A DNA stretch of 10,000 nucleotides from Desulfomonile sp. (lineage in GTDB: Bacteria; Desulfobacterota; Desulfomonilia; Desulfomonilales; Desulfomonilaceae). Below the pieces are notes generated by a model. It did no database searches, was not told the origin of the DNA, and was given only the letters and a program-made list of their open reading frames with translations. The position numbers and the translations under genes were made by a program. The stretch spans positions 1 to 10,000 of the forward strand of contig JAIWNO010000082.1 in NCBI GenBank assembly GCA_020216785.1, read 5' to 3'. This document shows, piece after piece, positions 6,985 to 10,000 of the stretch. Position 1 is the stretch's first letter, and each line of letters starts with the position of its first letter.

Positions 6985-7010
6985 GTAGGGGGGCTCAGAC
7001 CAGCCCCTAC
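6985..7010. repeat. GC-rich palindromic repeat, copy 2 (degenerate)
   Basis: GTAGGGG (6985-6991) and CCCCTAC (7004-7010) are exact reverse complements. The interior, GGCTCAGACCAG, matches copy 1 with a few substitutions and a short deletion: read on the minus strand it is GTAGGGGCTGGTCTGAG followed by CCCCCCTAC, beside GGGGCGGGTCTGAGACC in copy 1. Both copies are flanked by TACA on the plus strand. It lies between the convergent matB and livF genes. Confidence 0.65.
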
Positions 7011-7020
7011 AAATCATGTC

Positions 7021-7045
7021 GGGTCGTTCACCGTCTCCCCGACCC
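7021..7045. terminator. Possible weak terminator hairpin downstream of livF
   Basis: GGGTCG (7021-7026) pairs with CGACCC (7040-7045) across a 13-base loop. It lies about 60-85 nt beyond the livF stop on the minus strand. Only a short mixed AT stretch follows, so it is a weak candidate. A separate 10-bp palindrome, TTCACGTGAA, is at 7052-7061. Confidence 0.25.
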
Positions 7046-7105
7046 AAAACGTTCACGTGAATCCAAGCGCGCCTTTCCCTTTTGCCCGCAATCATGCGCC
7101 TTGCA

Positions 7106-7810
7106 TCACACTGCCAAGTACTTCTTCTTGATTTCTTCATTTGTTTCGAGTTCCGCTATACTTCCCTGAAACTTGATGTGTCCGCTGTCCAGGATGTACG
7201 CCCGATCCGAATGCTTGAGCGAGAATTTGACGTTCTGCTCCGACAACAAAATGGTGATCCCCTGTTTCTTGATCAGATCAATAAAGGTGCCCAGGTCGCG
7301 CACCACTATGGGTGCCAATCCTTCGGACGGCTCGTCCAGCAGCAAAAGTTCCGGGTCGCCCATGAGCGTGCGGGCGATGGTGAGCATCTGTTGCTCTCCG
7401 CCGCTGAGGGTCCCCCCTCGTCGGTTCGCAAGCTCTTTCAGCCGTGGGAAAACGCTGTAGATCCGATCGAACGTCCACCGGTTGGTCCTCTCGCCGGTTT
7501 TTCGGTAACCGACCTCCAGGTTGGCCTGAACAGTGAGATCGGGAAAGATCCGCCGATCTTCGGGCACGAAACCGATACCGAGGCGGGCAATCTTGTACGG
7601 CGGCAGGTCTGTGATCTCATTTCCCTTGAACCTGACCGATCCCTGCTTAGCAGGCGTCAAGCCCATGATACTCCGCAAAGTGGTGGTCTTGCCTGCGCCG
7701 TTTCTGCCGAGCAGCACCACAGCTTCGCCCTGATCCACTTCCAGCGAAACGTCAAAGAGGATGTGGCTCAGCCCGTAGAATGTATTGATTCCCTGGACTT
7801 CCAGCTGCAT
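7106..7810 (-). CDS. livF: Branched-chain amino acid type ABC transporter ATP-binding protein LivF
   Basis: Cytoplasmic ATPase of 234 residues, normal LivF length, that drives a HAAT importer together with LivG. Walker A GRNGAGKT (35-42), Q-loop region with the LivF-typical GIGFVPEDRRIFPDLTV (78-94), signature LSGGEQQ (135-141), Walker B LLLLDE (155-160), and the LivF-type SEQN switch (190-193), where Gln stands in place of His as in E. coli LivF. It starts 2 nt after the livG stop, with GAGG inside the livG end serving as ribosome binding site. The substrate cannot be told from the ATPase; relatives import Leu/Ile/Val, amides, urea or aromatic acids. Confidence 0.95.
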   Translation of the reverse strand: MQLEVQGINTFYGLSHILFDVSLEVDQGEAVVLLGRNGAGKTTTLRSIMGLTPAKQGSVRFKGNEITDLPPYKIARLGIGFVPEDRRIFPDLTVQANLEVGYRKTGERTNRWTFDRIYSVFPRLKELANRRGGTLSGGEQQMLTIARTLMGDPELLLLDEPSEGLAPIVVRDLGTFIDLIKKQGITILLSEQNVKFSLKHSDRAYILDSGHIKFQGSIAELETNEEIKKKYLAV

Positions 7811-7812
7811 GA

Positions 7813-8568
7813 CTAGACCTCTTCACCAAGGTATGCCTCGATGACCTGCTCGTTGGCCGAGATCTCCGCGGGAGTGCCTTCCGCGAGAATGGTTCGATAG
7901 CAAAGTACCCTGACTTTCTGGGAAATGCCAAAGACGATGTCCATATCGTGCTCGATAAAAACCATCGTAATGTGCAGGGTTTCCCACAGCCTTTTGACAA
8001 GCTGCACCGTGTGTTTACGCTCTTCAGGGCTCATGCCGGCGGTGGGCTCATCCAGCAAGAGCAACTCCGGGTCGAGGGCCAGCGCAACCGCGATGTCAAG
8101 TCGCTTCTGGTTGCCATGAGCCAGAATACCGCTTTGCCGATGTGCCATATCGGCCAGTTCCACGTTTTCGAGGATCTCGTACGCCCGCTCCTCGGCGGCT
8201 TTGTTATTTCGAAACGGAGACACCAGGTTCAGATTGCGCCGCTGCCGGCTGATCACCGCTGCGACCACGTTTTCCAGGACCGTCATCTTGGGGAAGATGT
8301 TGGTTCGCTGGAATGCTCTCGCTATGCCGAGTCGCACAATTCGGTGCGGCTGAATGCCCGCGATGTCCTGACCCTTGAAAATGACCCGGCCCTGGTCGGG
8401 AATGTGATACCCTGTGATCAGATTAAATAGCGTGGTCTTGCCCGCGCCGTTCGGTCCTATGATTGAGCTCAGCTCGCCCTTCTCAATGACGAAGCTGATA
8501 TTGTTAAAGACCTGGGTGCCTTCGAACGATTTCGACAAGTTCTCGATACGCAGGATTTTCTCAGCCAT
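7813..8568 (-). CDS. livG: Branched-chain amino acid type ABC transporter ATP-binding protein LivG
   Basis: Partner ATPase of LivF, 251 residues. Walker A GPNGAGKT (38-45), Q87 in RAFQRTNIFPKMTV, signature region LAHGNQKRLDIA (149-160), Walker B LLLLDE (169-174) followed by PTAGMSPEE, and H-loop H207 in FIEHDMD. The signature differs from LSGGQ, as is normal for LivG, and the C-terminal helix ending in EAYLGEEV is the usual LivG tail. ATG at 8566-8568 is chosen because MAEKILRIENLSKSF is a typical beginning and GGTGAG lies just upstream; a TTG nine codons earlier is less likely. It begins 90 nt after the livM stop. Confidence 0.95.
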   Translation of the reverse strand: MAEKILRIENLSKSFEGTQVFNNISFVIEKGELSSIIGPNGAGKTTLFNLITGYHIPDQGRVIFKGQDIAGIQPHRIVRLGIARAFQRTNIFPKMTVLENVVAAVISRQRRNLNLVSPFRNNKAAEERAYEILENVELADMAHRQSGILAHGNQKRLDIAVALALDPELLLLDEPTAGMSPEERKHTVQLVKRLWETLHITMVFIEHDMDIVFGISQKVRVLCYRTILAEGTPAEISANEQVIEAYLGEEV

Positions 8569-8612
8569 GAGCGAACTCACCAATTGCCGGCCCAAGCGGG
8601 GGGATTGCTTGT

Positions 8613-8634
8613 GCGTGCGAAGCGATTCGCGCGC
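8613..8634. repeat. Intercistronic hairpin between livM and livG
   Basis: GCGTGCGAA (8613-8621), loop GCGA, TTCGCGCGC (8626-8634): nine positions with one mismatch. It lies in the 90-nt gap before livG. It might tune mRNA stability or the ratio of permease to ATPase; no function is shown. Confidence 0.35.
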
Positions 8635-8658
8635 GTTTGACTCAAAGTGAAGTTGTCG

Positions 8659-9624
8659 TCAGGCGTCCGACTTGCCGTGCATTCTCTGGAAGAAGCCGAT
8701 CATTCCATCAGGCGCAAACAGCACAACCACCAGGAGTACTAACCCGAGCACAATAGCCCAGATTTCCACAAGTGCTTGGTGAAACTGCTGCAGCACGATC
8801 TTGAGAAACATCAGCACGGCCGCGCCGATTGCGGGCCCAGCCAGCGAGAACATCCCGCCTACAAGGCTCGCCAGGATCGGCTCCGCGGACTTGCTCCAGT
8901 GAAGGAACTCCGTCTGCGCGAATCTATTAAGCTCGGTCAGCAGCCCTCCTGCCAAGCCTGCGAACGATCCTGCGATGATGAAATTGTACCACTGGAACCG
9001 TCTCACGTTCACGCCGATGAACTTGGCCCGTTCCATGTTCTCCCTAATCGAGCGTATGGTCAGACCGAACGAGGAATTCACTATCATCCGCATCAGGAGA
9101 AAGCAGACCACAAATATGGCGAGACAGAGCAGATAGTAGTTGACGGGGTCGAGGAATGCCAGCCGCGGAATCCCGTGGATCCCGTCATCGCCGCCGGTGA
9201 AAGTATACCACTGGAATACGACCATGTACAGAAGCTGACTGAACGCAAGTGTGAGAATGGCGAAGTAGAGTCCAATAAGCCTCACACAAAACCAGCCGAT
9301 CACCGCAGCTGCGATTGCGGCTGCAACGGGTGCCGCTGCGAGCGCCGGCACCATCGAGACTCCCGCCTTTTTCATCAGTAGTGCCACTGTGTATGCTCCG
9401 ACACCAAAGAATGCTGCGTGCCCGAAACTCACCATTCCTCCGTACCCGAGGATCAAGTTGAGGCTCAACGCAAACAGGCCGTTGATGAGCATTTCGGTGG
9501 TAACCCAGATCCAGTACTCGCCGGTTCTGCCGAACTTGCTCAAGACGAAGGGTAAGACAGCCAACGCCATTACCACGATAACGCCGGCGATCCAATTTCT
9601 CTTGGACAGCGTGTTCTCCGTCAT
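8659..9624 (-). CDS. livM: Branched-chain amino acid type ABC transporter permease LivM
   Basis: Inner-membrane permease of 321 residues with roughly nine to ten hydrophobic segments. Family hallmarks are NLILGYGGMVSFGHAAFFGV in the first third, GLYFAILTLAFSQL, FTGGDDGI, and the coupling-helix region RSIRENMERAKFIGVNVRRF, which contacts the ATPases. It ends with the LivM-type VVVLFAPDGMIGFFQR tail. ATG at 9622-9624 has GAGAGG about 9 nt upstream on the minus strand. It forms the translocation pore with LivH, encoded 93 nt upstream. Confidence 0.94.
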   Translation of the reverse strand: MTENTLSKRNWIAGVIVVMALAVLPFVLSKFGRTGEYWIWVTTEMLINGLFALSLNLILGYGGMVSFGHAAFFGVGAYTVALLMKKAGVSMVPALAAAPVAAAIAAAVIGWFCVRLIGLYFAILTLAFSQLLYMVVFQWYTFTGGDDGIHGIPRLAFLDPVNYYLLCLAIFVVCFLLMRMIVNSSFGLTIRSIRENMERAKFIGVNVRRFQWYNFIIAGSFAGLAGGLLTELNRFAQTEFLHWSKSAEPILASLVGGMFSLAGPAIGAAVLMFLKIVLQQFHQALVEIWAIVLGLVLLVVVLFAPDGMIGFFQRMHGKSDA

Positions 9625-9717
9625 GGAATTGAGCCTCTCATGCGTACGCTTTTGGATATCTCACCACGACAGGCATCCGGTAGCCTGCCACTTCGGCAGC
9701 TCCTTGGCCTCATGCCG

Positions 9718-10000
9718 CTAGCGTTCCGGTTTTCCGAACAGGCCCCACGGCCGAATGATGAGCACCAGCGCCATCACCAGATAGGGAAAGACCAGCGCCC
9801 ATCGCCCGAATGGCAACTGGAAGAATGAAATACCCACTCCGATAATGAGCGATCCGAGCAATGCTCCGCCGACACTCCCCAATCCGCCGATCACCACCAC
9901 CGCGAAACATTCGATTATCCGCTCCATTCCGATGCCGAGATCGACGTTCGCCAGTGCGGCCACCAGCACACCTCCCAACCCCGCCAGCCAGCATCCCAGC
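9718..10000 (-). CDS. livH: Branched-chain amino acid type ABC transporter permease LivH, C-terminal part
   Basis: The last 94 or so codons of the second permease; the 5' part lies beyond the window. The reading continues in frame to base 10000 (LGCWLAGLGGVLVAALANV) with no stop. The LivH hallmark FAVVVIGGLGSVGGALLGSL is followed by hydrophobic helices and the characteristic C-terminus RPWGLFGKPER. It is first among the liv genes visible here, so the binding protein gene, if present, is probably further upstream. Confidence 0.93.
   Translation of the reverse strand, partial: LGCWLAGLGGVLVAALANVDLGIGMERIIECFAVVVIGGLGSVGGALLGSLIIGVGISFFQLPFGRWALVFPYLVMALVLIIRPWGLFGKPER

Noticed and set aside
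7052..7061. TTCACGTGAA palindrome considered as a regulator site.
   Set aside because: It lies between convergent gene ends with no promoter nearby; a 10-bp palindrome is not rare enough to claim.
7082..7816. Long plus-strand reading frame (244 codons) covering livF.
   Set aside because: livF on the other strand has all ABC motifs; this frame is a codon-bias shadow with no motifs.
8569..8595. TTG start extending LivG by nine residues.
   Set aside because: The ATG at 8568 has a usable ribosome binding site and begins with the normal LivG N-terminus.

Overview
The window reads as ordinary chromosomal DNA of a Gram-negative, probably anaerobic bacterium. Mid-range GC, a HisKA_2-type kinase paired with a CheY-like regulator, a TRAP transporter, a CoA ligase and a LivFGMH transporter side by side, and short GC-rich palindromic repeats would suit a Desulfobacterota (former Deltaproteobacteria) genome. 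That placement is inference; no rRNA or marker gene is present.

Left edge (1-823, + strand): the 3' end of a sensor histidine kinase, then a receiver-type response regulator. The kinase remnant carries a one-base frameshift inside its ATPase domain and lacks the usual N-box Asn-Glu pair, so it looks broken, or there is a sequencing error on top of an unusual N-box. The regulator has all its phosphorylation residues.

Centre (about 1080-6901, + strand): a catabolic or assimilatory module made of a GntR/FCD regulator preceded by a perfect 11-bp dyad, a TRAP solute-binding protein (DctP family), a 300-bp gap holding a palindromic repeat, the small and large TRAP membrane subunits (DctQ, DctM, overlapping), and a CoA ligase whose motifs closely match malonyl-CoA synthetase MatB. 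The order regulator, P, Q, M, MatB combines elements known from rhizobial malonate systems (MatR/MatB and the MatPQM TRAP importer). The simplest reading is that TRAP brings in malonate or a close relative such as methylmalonate, MatB converts it to the CoA thioester, and the regulator senses the pathway. No malonyl-CoA decarboxylase (MatA) is present in the window, so the fate of the thioester is open.

Right side (7106-10000, - strand, convergent with the module): livF, livG, livM and the 3' part of livH, the ATPase and permease subunits of a branched-chain/hydrophobic amino acid type (HAAT) ABC importer. The periplasmic binding protein is not in the window. The roughly 200-bp convergent gap holds a second, degenerate copy of the palindromic repeat seen between dctP and dctQ.

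I found no CRISPR array, insertion sequence, tRNA, rRNA or defence system. The most rewarding points are the putative malonate module with its operator, the frameshifted kinase and the shared palindromic repeat.
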